Part shown: piece by piece, positions 1-8,666 of the stretch
Layout: each line of letters begins with the position of its first letter
How positions within the stretch are numbered: the first letter of the stretch is position 1
NCBI GenBank assembly: GCA_017483195.1
Contig: JAFULR010000005.1
Location: 1-64,000 of the forward strand
Direction of reading: 5' to 3'
DNA: 64,000 bases
Source of the DNA: Clostridia bacterium
GTDB lineage: Bacteria; Bacillota; Clostridia; Oscillospirales; CAG-272
Notes under the pieces: model-generated
What the model was told of the DNA's origin: nothing
Databases searched by the model: none
Seen by the model: the letters and a program-made list of their open reading frames with translations, nothing else
Translations under genes and position numbers: made by a program

Positions 1-248
1 ATCCCAAACTTGGATATTTCAAGTATTTCACCGTTATTTTCGATATTATATGTGCCACCATAGTATAATCTTAAGTTAACTCTGTCAATGTCAAATTCTC
101 TTAAATTGCTTTCATATGCACACATAAAGTAATTTCCCGGACCATCATAATACCCATACAATCCGGTATTTTTCTCTCCACACCCCGAAAGGGTGAGGGC
201 GGTGAAAAGCATTATGAGCGCGAGTAATAAACTTGTCAATTTTTTCAT
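1..248 (-). CDS. Lipoprotein of unknown function, 3' end cut by window edge
   Basis: The minus-strand frame opens with MKKLTSLLLALIMLF and a lipobox ending LSGC at about residues 20-23, so it is an exported, lipid-anchored protein. A ribosome binding site (AAAGGAG) lies just upstream of the ATG at 248. The mature part begins GEKNTGLYGYYDG and stays open to base 1, so only 82 residues are visible. No family is recognised. Downstream of spoVT on the same strand, but separated from it by two terminators, so probably transcribed on its own. Confidence 0.75.
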   Translation of the reverse strand, partial: MKKLTSLLLALIMLFTALTLSGCGEKNTGLYGYYDGPGNYFMCAYESNLREFDIDRVNLRLYYGGTYNIENNGEILEISKFG

Positions 249-387
249 AAGTTTTCTCCTTTCGCATTGAAAACAATGTGATATTTTTTCTTCTATTATA
301 AAGGTGTACGTTTTTTCGAAAAAGTGTAATGATTTTTGAAAAAATTTCTGAAATTCGCAAATTATTTACAAATTTCCTATAAAAAGT

Positions 388-432
388 CAAAAACGCGCAG
401 ATTTACACCGCTTTTTTGGTGTCCTCTGCGCG
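388..432 (-). terminator. Large hairpin with U-run
   Basis: CGCGCAGA (394-401) pairs with TCTGCGCG (425-432), with an inner ACACC/GGTGT pair. On the minus strand the stem is followed by TTTTTGACTTTTT. It probably backs up the spoVT terminator. The rest of 249-547 holds only the lipoprotein leader region. Confidence 0.55.
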
Positions 433-514
433 ATAAATTTTCTTGCTTCGGGCACGCGAGATCGGTTGCCCTTTTCTTTTATGTTATCATAAATATTTCA
501 ACTTGTCAACAAGA

Positions 515-545
515 AAAGCGAAGCCACGCTTCGCTTTTTTTGCAC
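515..545 (-). terminator. spoVT Rho-independent terminator
   Basis: A perfect 10-bp stem, AAAGCGAAGC/GCTTCGCTTT with a 3-nt loop, sits a few bases after the spoVT stop. T-runs on both sides make it potentially bidirectional. Confidence 0.8.
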
Positions 546-547
546 TT

Positions 548-1102
548 TTATTCCTCAAGCTGCCTTCCGAGAAAGCCCGCCGCTGTCGAGATAAGGCGCG
601 TCTCCACCTCGGACGAAAGATTGTTCTTGCCGTATCCGTCAAGGCTCTTTAAAGACACCACAATACCAATTATATCGCCGCTGCTCACGATTGGCATCGC
701 GCAGCTCACGTAATGCGCAAGCGCATCGTTAAGGGGCATCATCTGCTCCCCACCCTCGGTGTGCATGTAGAGTGCCCTGCCCTCCATTAAAGCCTCAAGC
801 TCCGCAGAGAGCGATTTTTCAAGATACTCGCGCTTTGGTACACCCGCGCAAGCAATGACCGCATCGCGATCACAAATCAGAACATCCATCATACAGACCT
901 TGTGAAGCGTGTCCGCATACTGCGCGGCAAAATTCGTCAGCTCCCCAATGGGCGAATACTTCTTAAAAATGACCTCACCTTCCCTGTCCGTGTATATTTC
1001 AAGCGGATCACCCTCTCTTATTCTCATCGTCCTTCTGATCTCCTTGGGTATCACCACCCTGCCAAGATCGTCAATTCTTCTTACAATTCCTGTGGCTTTC
1101 AT
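548..1102 (-). CDS. spoVT: Stage V sporulation protein T (SpoVT), AbrB-family regulator
   Basis: Transcription factor that tunes late forespore gene expression in endospore formers. The first 50 residues are a swapped-hairpin AbrB domain (MKATGIVRRIDDLGRVVIPK, then EIRRTMRIREGDPLEIYTD). The remainder is the GAF-like sensor domain typical of SpoVT. The 184-aa length fits the family (about 178). The start is set by AAGGAGAT a few bases upstream. It is monocistronic with its own terminator. Its presence indicates a spore-forming lineage, or one descended from spore formers. Confidence 0.95.
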   Translation of the reverse strand: MKATGIVRRIDDLGRVVIPKEIRRTMRIREGDPLEIYTDREGEVIFKKYSPIGELTNFAAQYADTLHKVCMMDVLICDRDAVIACAGVPKREYLEKSLSAELEALMEGRALYMHTEGGEQMMPLNDALAHYVSCAMPIVSSGDIIGIVVSLKSLDGYGKNNLSSEVETRLISTAAGFLGRQLEE

Positions 1103-1196
1103 ATATAAAATCTCCTTATTTTACAAATTTGTACATTTAGTATCTGCAAAACAAATAGATTTATGCTTCGTTTATACTTTTAAATTTTCAAATCAT

Positions 1197-2426
1197 TTAA
1201 TTATACATCCACCCCGGCATTATAAGTTCGTCACAAACTCCGTGTGGCATTTTGGATTCATCGAGAATTCGCGCCGGAACTAAAGCGGATTTGCCGAAAA
1301 GCTCGTGGATTTCGTCGATCGTGCGGTTGAGCACTTCCCTTTTTTCATCAACGGGACAACCCATAAAGGAGAGCTGAATTTCTTCCTCAGCGCTCTCAAG
1401 ATTGATTGCGGTAACAGTCAGTGATCGCACGTTCCTTTGCCAATGATAGTTGGCATTTAAGATTTTGCAAGCTTCTGTCGCTATCCTAAGCTCATCTTGG
1501 GTTGACGTAGCAAGTGCCACTTGCCACCCCACCGTTTGAAGCGTATTATCACGCACCGAAAGATGCACCCCCTTGGCACGAAGTCCCATTGACCTAAGCT
1601 TGTAGCCAATGTCCTGCGAAAGCGAAAATATAACCTTCTCTGCTTCGTCAACCGTCCTCAGATCGTCTGTGCAGGTTATACCGTGCCCTACGCTCTTCGC
1701 AGGCGCAGAATAGCTCTCGTGAGCCACACGCGAGGTGTCAAGTCCGTTGGCATATTTCCAAAGCATAACCCCGTTTTTCCCAAGCTTGTGCTTAAGTATA
1801 TCCGCACCGAGGCAGGCGAGTTGACCCACTGTCTGCACACCAATGCTCTCAAGCTTTTTGGTGGTAGCGCGTCCGCAATAAAGAAGCTCGGAGCAAGATA
1901 GGGGCCACACCTTTTCCTTGAAATTCTCGCGCGTTATTTCCGTTATCGCATCCGGCTTTTTCATATCCGATCCCAGCTTTGCAAACACCTTGTTAAAGGA
2001 AACTCCAATACTCACCGTAAGCGCAAGCTCGTCCTTAACCTCCCGTCTTATGCGCTCAGCGATCTCCATCGGCTTCATCGGTGAGTGTGTAACGTCAAGC
2101 CAACACTCGTCCATTCCAAAAGGCTCAATCATATCCGTATAGCGCGCGTAGATCCCTCGTATCAGTCGCGAATATTTGACATAATAATCGTAATGCGGGG
2201 GTACTATGATAAGCTCAGGACAAAGCCGGCAAGCCTGCCAAGCTACCATTCCCGTCTTAACCCCCGCCCTTTTTGCCTTTTCGCTCTTGGCAAGAACAAT
2301 ACCGTGCCTATCCTCAATGCTACCGCAAACGGCAATCGCTTTTCCTCGCAGCTCGGGATTAAGAGCCATCTCGACCGAGGCATAAAAGCAGTTAGCGTCG
2401 CTGTGCAAAATAGCTCTGTCCCTCAT
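1197..2426 (-). CDS. dinB: Y-family DNA polymerase (DinB/UvrX type)
   Basis: Error-prone translesion polymerase. The palm motif HSDANCFYASVE and the acidic pair in FGMDECWLDVT are the metal-binding residues. Helix-hairpin-helix and little-finger regions follow (LGADILKHKLGKNG region and onward). I place the start at 2426 (MRDRAILHSD), giving 409 aa: its ATG overlaps the upstream stop as ATGA and is preceded by AAAGAGGTGG. A longer in-frame reading to 2453 would lie inside the upstream gene. It is co-transcribed with the 87-aa gene behind two LexA boxes, so SOS-induced. The sequence resembles the UvrX/YqjW subgroup more than classical DinB (inference). Confidence 0.93.
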   Translation of the reverse strand: MRDRAILHSDANCFYASVEMALNPELRGKAIAVCGSIEDRHGIVLAKSEKAKRAGVKTGMVAWQACRLCPELIIVPPHYDYYVKYSRLIRGIYARYTDMIEPFGMDECWLDVTHSPMKPMEIAERIRREVKDELALTVSIGVSFNKVFAKLGSDMKKPDAITEITRENFKEKVWPLSCSELLYCGRATTKKLESIGVQTVGQLACLGADILKHKLGKNGVMLWKYANGLDTSRVAHESYSAPAKSVGHGITCTDDLRTVDEAEKVIFSLSQDIGYKLRSMGLRAKGVHLSVRDNTLQTVGWQVALATSTQDELRIATEACKILNANYHWQRNVRSLTVTAINLESAEEEIQLSFMGCPVDEKREVLNRTIDEIHELFGKSALVPARILDESKMPHGVCDELIMPGWMYN

Positions 2427-2686
2427 CGCTCCACCTCTTTTATCGAGAACCACCGGTTACTTTCAGGCTCATAATATATTTGACGTTCAGCATCATCGAT
2501 TAACACGGTGTATTCAGTTGTAGCAATCGCGCGCACCTGCCACGGCGAATATTTGCGCTCCCGCACCACACGAATTATTTCAAAGCTTTTACCATTGTAC
2601 CACAGCTTTTTCGGTACAAAGCTCCCGTCCATCAGAAATAACGCCTCCACCCCAATAGGTGTCCGCACAAATTTTGTTGCCATCAT
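2423..2686 (-). CDS. Small protein co-transcribed with the Y-family polymerase
   Basis: 87 aa starting MMATKFVRTPIGVEAL, preceded by AAGGGGTGAG. It overlaps the polymerase start by four bases, which implies translational coupling. The sequence suggests a small beta-rich fold with several aromatic residues (PWQVRAIATTEYTVLIDD, WFSIKEVER). Firmicutes Y-family polymerases are often paired with a small YolD-like partner. This protein occupies the same position, but I cannot assign it to that family from sequence alone. Confidence 0.8.
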   Translation of the reverse strand: MMATKFVRTPIGVEALFLMDGSFVPKKLWYNGKSFEIIRVVRERKYSPWQVRAIATTEYTVLIDDAERQIYYEPESNRWFSIKEVER

Positions 2687-2726
2687 CTCACCCCTTCTCT
2701 GTCTGAATGCCCATTTTCCTCATCAA

Positions 2727-2738
2727 GAACATTTGTTC
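2727..2738. promoter_or_regulatory. LexA (SOS) box
   Basis: GAACATTTGTTC is a perfect match to the Gram-positive LexA consensus core GAAC-N4-GTTC. It lies about 40 bp upstream of the polymerase operon. Confidence 0.85.
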
Positions 2739-2755
2739 TTATATATCATATCACA

Positions 2756-2769
2756 CGAACATTCGTTTG
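2756..2769. promoter_or_regulatory. Second LexA-like box
   Basis: CGAACATTCGTTTG differs from the consensus in one half-site base. It sits 29 bp from the first box, so LexA could bind both cooperatively. Confidence 0.7.
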
Positions 2770-2888
2770 TCAAGAGGTAAATTATAGAAAAAATGCTCTT
2801 CGTTTTCCTCAAAATTATCGGATACCGTTGATTCTTCACAATCATTGTCATTCAATTAACTATTTTTGAAAAATTATACCTTTTCGGA

Positions 2889-2917
2889 TTGACAATTACA
2901 TAAAAAAGTGCTATAAT
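2889..2917 (+). promoter_or_regulatory. Sigma-A promoter of fucO
   Basis: TTGACA (2889-2894) and TATAAT (2912-2917) are perfect consensus hexamers separated by 17 bp. They lie 58 bp upstream of the start codon. Confidence 0.85.
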
Positions 2918-2974
2918 ATCCCCGAAGTTTGACAAAAAAATAACAAACTATATATTTAAAGGAGATTTATAATT

Positions 2975-4120
2975 ATGGCAAGGTTTGTTCTTAACGAAAC
3001 ATCCTACCACGGCAAGGGTGTTATTGCAGAAATTGCAACAGAAATCAAGGCTCGCGGCTTTAAAAAGGCATTCGTATGCTCCGACCCCGACCTTATTAAA
3101 TTCGGCGTTACCAAAAAGGTTACCGATGTTCTTGACGGTGCAGAGATCGCATACAATATCTACTCCAACATCAAGCCCAATCCTACAATTGAAAACGTTC
3201 AGACAGGTGTTGAAGCCTTCAAGGCAAGCGGTGCTGACTGCATCGTAGCTATCGGCGGCGGCTCCTCTATGGATACGGCAAAGGCTATCGGTATCATCAT
3301 TGAAAACCCTGAATTTGCAGACGTTCGCTCTCTTGAGGGCGTTGCTCCCACAAAGAACAAATGCACACCCATTATCGCAGTTCCAACAACTGCAGGTACT
3401 GCTGCTGAGGTTACAATCAACTACGTAATCACAGACGCAGAAAAGAACAGAAAGATGGTTTGCGTTGACGTTCACGATATCCCCGTTGTTGCAGTAGTTG
3501 ACCCCGATATGATGGCTTCTATGCCCCGTGGACTTACAGCCGCTACAGGTATGGATGCGCTCACTCACGCAATTGAAGGTTACATCACAGCAGGCGCTTG
3601 GGAAATGAGCGATATGTTCCACATCAAGGCTATCGAGCTTATCGCAAAGCATCTTCGCGGCGCGGTTGATAACACTCCCGAGGGACGTGAGGGTATGGCT
3701 CTCGGTCAGTATATCGCAGGTATGGGCTTCTCCAACGTAGGTCTTGGTATCGTTCACTCAATGGCTCACCCCCTCGGCGCGCTCTACGATACTCCCCACG
3801 GCGTTGCTAATGCTATCATCCTTCCCACAGTTATGGAATACAATGCTCCCGCAACAGGCGAAAAATACAGAGATATCGCAAAGGCAATGGGAGTTGAAGG
3901 TGTTGACGCAATGACTCTTGAAGAAGCAAGAGCAGCGGCTATCAATGCAGTTAAGCAGCTCTCCACAGACGTTGGTATTCCTGCAGATCTTAAGGAAATC
4001 GTTAAGGTATCAGACCTTGACTTCCTTGCTCAGTCCGCTTTCGACGATGCTTGCCGCCCCGGCAACCCCAGAGCAACAAGCGTTGAAGAAATCAAAGAGC
4101 TTTATCTTAAGCTTATGTAA
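2975..4120 (+). CDS. fucO: Lactaldehyde reductase / iron-dependent alcohol dehydrogenase
   Basis: NAD(P)H-dependent group III alcohol dehydrogenase. FucO converts L-lactaldehyde to 1,2-propanediol during anaerobic fucose or rhamnose use, and relatives act on other small aldehydes. The nucleotide-binding GGGS motif (AIGGGSSMDTAKA) is near residue 96. Metal ligands lie in GMDALTHAIEGY, VHSMAHPLGA and DTPHGVANA. The 381-aa length and near-continuous similarity to E. coli FucO over remembered blocks make the family secure, but the physiological substrate here is inference. AAAGGAG lies just upstream of the ATG. It is monocistronic with consensus promoter and terminator. Confidence 0.92.
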   Translation: MARFVLNETSYHGKGVIAEIATEIKARGFKKAFVCSDPDLIKFGVTKKVTDVLDGAEIAYNIYSNIKPNPTIENVQTGVEAFKASGADCIVAIGGGSSMDTAKAIGIIIENPEFADVRSLEGVAPTKNKCTPIIAVPTTAGTAAEVTINYVITDAEKNRKMVCVDVHDIPVVAVVDPDMMASMPRGLTAATGMDALTHAIEGYITAGAWEMSDMFHIKAIELIAKHLRGAVDNTPEGREGMALGQYIAGMGFSNVGLGIVHSMAHPLGALYDTPHGVANAIILPTVMEYNAPATGEKYRDIAKAMGVEGVDAMTLEEARAAAINAVKQLSTDVGIPADLKEIVKVSDLDFLAQSAFDDACRPGNPRATSVEEIKELYLKLM

Positions 4121-4128
4121 TAAAAAAT

Positions 4129-4158
4129 AAAGCACCGAGCTTATTGCCAGGTGCTTTT
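4129..4158 (+). terminator. fucO terminator
   Basis: AAAGCACC (4129-4136) pairs with GGTGCTTT (4150-4157). Confidence 0.75.
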
Positions 4159-4167
4159 AACCAAGAA

Positions 4168-4200
4168 ATGACGGGTGAAGCACCCGTCATTTATTATTTT
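4168..4200. terminator. Convergent fucO/mgtE hairpin
   Basis: ATGACGGGTG (4168-4177) and CACCCGTCAT (4181-4190) form a perfect 10-bp stem with a 3-nt loop, T-rich on the right. It lies between convergent fucO and mgtE. Confidence 0.75.
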
Positions 4201-4203
4201 CAA

Positions 4204-5571
4204 TTATAAAAGTATAATACTTGCAATTGCAAAATAGATAAGAAGCGAAACAGCATCAACTACCGTGGTAATAAAGGGGCTTGCCATAACCGCAGGGTCA
4301 AGTCCAAGCTTTTTAGCAGCAACGGGCAACGCGCATCCAACGATCTTAGCCACAATAACAGTGGCAATAAGAGTGAGAGAAACCACAAGATTTGCCTCAA
4401 GCGAAACACCGTTTCCAAATAACAGATTATCCACAAGGATTATCTTAATGAAGTTGCAAACCGAAAGAACCGCACCGCAAAGCAGAGCCACGCGAGTTTC
4501 CTTCCAGATAACCTTCCACACGTCCCTGTTCTCTATCTCACCCACCGCAAGACCGCGTATAACGGTAACAGATGACTGACCGCCGCTGTTACCGCCGGTG
4601 CCCATCAGCATTGGGATAAAAGCGATCAGAACGGGGATCGCGGCGAGCTTGCTTTCAAAGCTTGCAATTATCTGACCGGTAAAGGTTGCGGATAGCATAA
4701 GCAGCAGAAGCCACGGAATTCTGGTTTTCCAAATTTCGAAAACTCCCGCGCGCATATATGACTTGTCACTCGGCACGATAGCCGCCATTTTTTCGATATC
4801 CTCGGTTGCCTCTTCCTCAATAACGTCGATCGCGTCGTCAACCGTAACGATACCAACGAGCCTGTTTTCCTTATCAACAATGGGAAGCGCAAGCATATCG
4901 TATTTGCGGATCATCGCAACAACGTCCTCTTGGTGATCAAGGGTGTTCGCGCATAGAATATCCGTATCCATAATATCGGCAATAATCGCGTCGGGTGAAG
5001 CAAAAATAAGGTCCTTCAATGAAACAATGCCTTCAAGCACGCGTGAAGCATTGGTAACGTAAGCGACGTAAACTGTCTCCTTGTCAACGCCCTTTCGCCT
5101 GATATTTTCAATAGCCTCGGAAACGGTCATCGACTTGTGGAGATCAAGGAACTCTGCAGTCATAACGCTACCGGCGCTGTCCTCGGGATAGGAGAGGAAT
5201 TTGTTAATAATATTTCTCGTTTCGGGGCGTGAGAGCTTCAGGATTCGCTTAACCATGATGGCGGGAAGCTCCTCAAGAATGTCAACTGCGTCATCAACGA
5301 AAAGGTCTTCAATGATCATAGTGATTTCAGAGTCACTCATTCTGTTAACAAGGCTCTCCTGCATTTCAATATCCATAAACGAAAAAATACCTGCGGCGGC
5401 ATCCTTTTTAAGCATACGGAAGGCACTCAGCATCAACTCATCGGGGAGTGTAGCAAGATACTCGGCAGCATCAATATCGTTAAGCTCGTCGATCTCGTGC
5501 ATAAAGTCGGCATATTTTTTCTCAAGCAATAAAGAATTCAGCCTTTCAAAAATTTCATCCCTGTTTTCCAT
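4204..5571 (-). CDS. mgtE: Magnesium transporter MgtE
   Basis: Mg2+-gated channel of the inner membrane. The N-terminal MgtE_N superhelical domain (about residues 15-130, repeated L-L-D/E motifs) is followed by two CBS domains (about 135-255, including VDDAIDVIEEEATEDIEK). Five transmembrane segments follow in the last 180 residues. The pore-lining motif region MGTGGNSGGQSS is present. At 455 aa it is full length. RBS CGGAGGTG precedes the ATG. The roughly 130-bp AT-rich leader is too short and unstructured for an M-box riboswitch. Confidence 0.96.
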   Translation of the reverse strand: MENRDEIFERLNSLLLEKKYADFMHEIDELNDIDAAEYLATLPDELMLSAFRMLKKDAAAGIFSFMDIEMQESLVNRMSDSEITMIIEDLFVDDAVDILEELPAIMVKRILKLSRPETRNIINKFLSYPEDSAGSVMTAEFLDLHKSMTVSEAIENIRRKGVDKETVYVAYVTNASRVLEGIVSLKDLIFASPDAIIADIMDTDILCANTLDHQEDVVAMIRKYDMLALPIVDKENRLVGIVTVDDAIDVIEEEATEDIEKMAAIVPSDKSYMRAGVFEIWKTRIPWLLLLMLSATFTGQIIASFESKLAAIPVLIAFIPMLMGTGGNSGGQSSVTVIRGLAVGEIENRDVWKVIWKETRVALLCGAVLSVCNFIKIILVDNLLFGNGVSLEANLVVSLTLIATVIVAKIVGCALPVAAKKLGLDPAVMASPFITTVVDAVSLLIYFAIASIILL

Positions 5572-5713
5572 AGCACACCTCCGATCAAAAATTATATATA
5601 TATTTTACCTCTTTTGCGGCGATATGTCAATATTTTATCTTTTAAAAATAGAAAAAATATTCAAAAAAGACTTGATTTTTCTATAAAATTGTGATACAAT
5701 ACATCTGTTATAT

Positions 5714-5800
5714 GCCGGTGTGATGGAATTGGCAGACGTGCTGGACTCAAAATCCAGTGGTAGCGATACCGTATCGGTTCGACCCCGATCACCGGCACCA
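5714..5800 (+). tRNA. tRNA-Leu (anticodon CAA)
   Basis: 87-nt class II tRNA with acceptor GCCGGTG/CACCGGC, anticodon stem CTGGA/TCCAG around CTCAAAA (CAA at 5748-5750), a variable arm, a TTCGACC T-loop and encoded CCA. Confidence 0.97.
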
Positions 5801-5803
5801 TAA

Positions 5804-5837
5804 AATAACCCTATCCTTGCGATAGGGTTATTTTTTT
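5804..5837 (+). terminator. tRNA-Leu terminator
   Basis: AATAACCCTATC/GATAGGGTTATT, a perfect 12-bp stem with a 5-nt loop, followed by a T-run. Confidence 0.9.
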
Positions 5838-6130
5838 ATGCTCATCCCATCGCTTCCCTGCTATTGCCAACACCAAGGCTATAATTCAATAAAATCATCA
5901 TATCAACCTTGTATGGGGGCACTCCGTGCACCCGTTCGCGCCGAATGCTTGCATTCACGGCACTTGTGCCTTCATCCTCGAGGGAGCAGCCATTCAGAGT
6001 GGAGTCGAGATTTCGCACCGATCAAGCCTTCCCCGTCGGGTAGTGCAACAACGTGAGGGCCTAAAAAAACAACACAGTGTGTTGTTTTTCCCCGAGCGTG
6101 ACCGAGCTCACGCGAACGCTCCCTCAACAC

Positions 6131-7010
6131 GTCATCCTGAGCGAGCGCCAGCGAGACTAAGTTTTGGGAGTGAAGCATCGCGGAACGGACAAAACCTGCA
6201 CAACGTGCATGGATCTACGAAGAAATCTGCGCTATCCCTTCAATTCAAAGATATATTTTCGTATTACTTGGGATTTTGTGAGAAGGAAAATTAACTTTCC
6301 CTTTGAAAAGGTAACTCCCTCACCGCCTGCGGCGGAGCTCCCTCCTCGGAAGGAGCCTTCTGCAAGATGACCTTTTGTACATAGCCGCTTTGATTGGTTT
6401 ATGGCTACTGCACTGCTATAAAACACCGCCAACCCTCGTAGGGGGGGCACTCCGTGCACCCGCTAAATGCAAAATGCAAAGTGCAAACACCACGTCCATA
6501 CGTCATCCTGAGCGAGCGCCAGCGAGACGAAGTTTTGGGAGTGCAGCAAAGCGTAACGGACAAAACCAAGCGCCTTGGCGCGCCGGGATCTAAGAAGAAA
6601 TCTGCACTAACTCTTCAACTCAAAGAAATATTTTCGTATTACTTGGGATTTCGTGAGAAGGAAAAGTAACTTTGCCTTTGGAAAGGGAACTCCCTCACCG
6701 CCTGCGGCGGAGCTCCCTCCTCGGAAGGAGCCTTCTGCAAGATGACCTTTTGTACATAGCCGCTTTGATTGATTTATAGCTACTGCACTGCTATAAAACA
6801 CCGCCAACCCTCGTAGGGGGGCACTCCGTGCACCCGCTAAATGCAAAATGCAAAGTGCAAACACCACGTCCATACGTCATCCTGAGCGAGGGCAACGCCC
6901 GAGACGAAGTTTTGGAAGTGCAGCAAATCGGAACGGACAAAACCAAGCGCTTCAGCGCGCAGGGATCTACCAAGGAGTCTTTGTGACTTTCCATAGGTGA
7001 AGTTACTTTC
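6131..7010 (+). repeat. Degenerate tandem array, unit about 370 bp
   Basis: Successive units start at 6131, 6502 and 6876 (periods 371 and 374) with the same GTCATCCTGAGCGAG opening. The first two units share nearly their whole length; the third is truncated near 7010. Short A-to-C or G-to-A changes and single-base indels show the copies have diverged. Confidence 0.8.
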
Positions 7011-7283
7011 CCACGAACGCGAGTGCACGGAGTGCCCCCCTACGAGTTTGCGCGAACACACAAAAAGCCTTCTCCAGTAGGAGAAGGTGGCAGGCGCAAG
7101 CCTGACGGATGAGGTGTTTCAAAGGTAAAGTAACTTTCCCCTCAAACCGGCGGGAGTAAACCCCCGCCCTACGTTAAGGTCAACGGCGGGTGCACGGAGT
7201 ACCCCCCTACGAGTTTGTGCAGAAGCGCACTAACCCAAGCCTTCCCCAGCGGGGAAGGGGGCGAACATATAACTAAATTCAGG

Positions 7284-7336
7284 TCAAAACACGGTTTTGC
7301 TCGCAAAACTTTGTCGTAAGACAAAGAGTGTTTTGA
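7284..7336. repeat. Potential three-way-junction structure
   Basis: TCAAAACAC (7284-7292) pairs with GTGTTTTGA (7328-7336). The enclosed bases form two perfect hairpins, GTTTTG-CTCG-CAAAAC and TTTGTC-GTAA-GACAAA. Confidence 0.5.
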
Positions 7337-7783
7337 TAGGCGCGCAAACCATACTCTCGATAGCCGTTAAATTTCACGCGCGGCGTATGAGGGGAACACG
7401 GTTTGTACAAGCAATCGGCTGTCTCCTCAAACCCGTAGGGGGGCACTCCGTGCACCCGAGCAAACACCCGCCCACCGCAACTCCCACGGCTACCCACAAA
7501 ACATCACCTTACAGCATCCCTCTTCCGCAGAAGAGGGTGGCATTGAACTCACGAGCTTGCTCGTTAGTTCCGCTGACGGGTGTAGTTCCCCTTTCAAAAT
7601 AAATGTTGCTTTTTTCTGAAATACGGACGCACAAGGCTATATTTCATCCTGAGCGATCGCTATAAAGACAAAGTTTTCAAAACCAAGCACCTCGGCGCGC
7701 ATTTTGTAGTCTTTCATATAGCTCGGCACCATCACACGTCCCGAGGCACCCACCCGCCCAAAAATCACCAAATAAACCAAATT

Positions 7784-7810
7784 CGTGCCACACCGTGCCA
7801 CGACGTGCCA
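7784..7810. repeat. Three CGTGCCA motifs at 10-bp spacing
   Basis: CGTGCCA at 7784, 7794 and 7804, exactly one helical turn apart. No associated gene. Confidence 0.5.
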
Positions 7811-7859
7811 AAAAAATCAAAAATCCTTCAATTTTAGTCAATTTTCCCAAAATTTTTGC

Positions 7860-7953
7860 AATAAAAAAGCATAACATGAAATTACTTGTGCGTGATTCAT
7901 GCCATGAGATTGACATTTCGCTTCCAAATAAGTGACTGTTATGCTTCTTTATT
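7860..7953. repeat. 94-bp element bounded by 17-bp inverted repeats
   Basis: AATAAAAAAGCATAACA (7860-7876) matches the reverse complement of 7937-7953 with one mismatch. This could be a MITE-like remnant or a long hairpin. Confidence 0.45.
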
Positions 7954-8351
7954 TTCGTGGATACGCGTATTGGCCCATGCGTTCCACAGCAGATGTATTA
8001 TAGCACATTTTTCCGCGTTTGTAAATTATGAATATTGCCAAATATTTGATTAAAATTTCGTGAAAATTCATAGCAAGTAGAAAATTCGACCAAATTCCCC
8101 CTCGCTTTTTGTTTATTTCGACAATGTCCCCTATTTTGTACCTTTTTTCTCTTCTCCTCACCACCTTGATTTCGACATTTTTTACCGCAACTACACCTTC
8201 CACACCACCTCCTTCAAATATTTTAACACTTTTCATGGCTCCCCAGCTCACTTTTCAACAAATACAACAAATATTTACGATTTTTCAAAAAAAGTTTTTA
8301 AAACCTATTGACTTTTTCTTCATTTTGTGTTAATATATACAAGTCGAAAAT

Positions 8352-8427
8352 CTGGGTGTGGCGCAGCTGGTAGCGCGCTACCTTGGGGTGGTAGAGGCCG
8401 CAAGTTCAAGTCTTGTCACTCAGACCA
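8352..8427 (+). tRNA. tRNA-Pro (anticodon GGG), integration target
   Basis: 76 nt, acceptor CTGGGTG/CACTCAG (one G-T pair), anticodon stem CTACC/GGTAG around TTGGGGT (GGG at 8385-8387), encoded CCA. Its last 45 bases recur exactly at 35928-35972, so this gene was used as an attachment site and was rebuilt by the incoming element. Confidence 0.95.
8383..8427 (+). repeat. Left attachment site (tRNA-Pro 3' end)
   Basis: 45 bp identical to 35928-35972, covering the anticodon loop through CCA. Confidence 0.85.
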
Positions 8428-8465
8428 AAATCGGAGGTTCAATCGAACCTCCGATTTTCTTTTGT
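8428..8465 (+). terminator. Terminator after tRNA-Pro, supplied by the island
   Basis: A 13-bp perfect stem AAATCGGAGGTTC/GAACCTCCGATTT with a 4-nt loop and a T-rich tail. Confidence 0.85.
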
Positions 8466-8562
8466 TTTCTCGCATAATCTCTTGAAATCTCGCGTTTTCG
8501 TGATATAAAGAATGGGCTTGTTCTTCCCTGCTTTGAGGGTTGAACAAGCCCATTTTTCGCAC

Positions 8563-8584
8563 TTGACCACATGTTTGACCACTT
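8563..8584. repeat. Left 22-bp end repeat (possible integrase arm site)
   Basis: TTGACCACATGTTTGACC plus ACTT, itself two TTGACCAC half-sites. An identical copy lies at 35793-35814, inside the right end. Each copy is a short distance inside its attachment site. Confidence 0.65.
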
Positions 8585-8597
8585 GCGGCATTTTTTA

Positions 8598-8626
8598 TTG
8601 ATTTTTGGCTTAAAATGTGGTATAAT
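8598..8626 (+). promoter_or_regulatory. Promoter of the 545-aa nuclease-like gene
   Basis: TTGATT (8598-8603), 17 bp, TATAAT (8621-8626), 40 bp before the start codon. Confidence 0.7.
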
Positions 8627-8666
8627 TTACATGCTGATTTTACAATTATTTAGAGAGTGATTTTCA

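Larger units (their letters stand above)
5838..8351. other. Repeat-rich intergenic region without convincing genes
   Basis: About 2.5 kb. Open frames here are repeat translations with no ribosome binding sites. It is a mosaic of recurrent blocks. A core close to GGGGGGCACTCCGTGCACCC occurs forward near 5910, 6437, 6813 and 7438, and inverted near 7020 and 7190. A block beginning GTCATCCTGAGCGAG occurs near 6131, 6502 and 6876, with a relic at about 7646. The palindromic block GCCTGCGGCGGAGCTCC occurs twice. It looks like accumulated non-autonomous repeats next to the tRNA-Pro integration site. Confidence 0.7.

Noticed and set aside
336-713. 125-aa frame across the spoVT terminator
   Set aside because: Contains two terminator hairpins and lies partly antisense to spoVT.
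2948-3757. 269-aa reading frame opposite fucO
   Set aside because: Shadow of a highly conserved gene; Cys/Asn-rich translation with no ribosome binding site.
5572-5713. M-box magnesium riboswitch upstream of mgtE
   Set aside because: Leader is too short, AT-rich and lacks the conserved helices.
5838-7602. Several 60-120-aa frames in the repeat region
   Set aside because: They recur because the DNA repeats; no ribosome binding sites and arginine/proline-rich shadows.
7949-8251. 100-aa minus-strand frame
   Set aside because: Low-complexity translation of a pyrimidine-rich tract; overlaps the 17-bp inverted repeat and lacks a start site.
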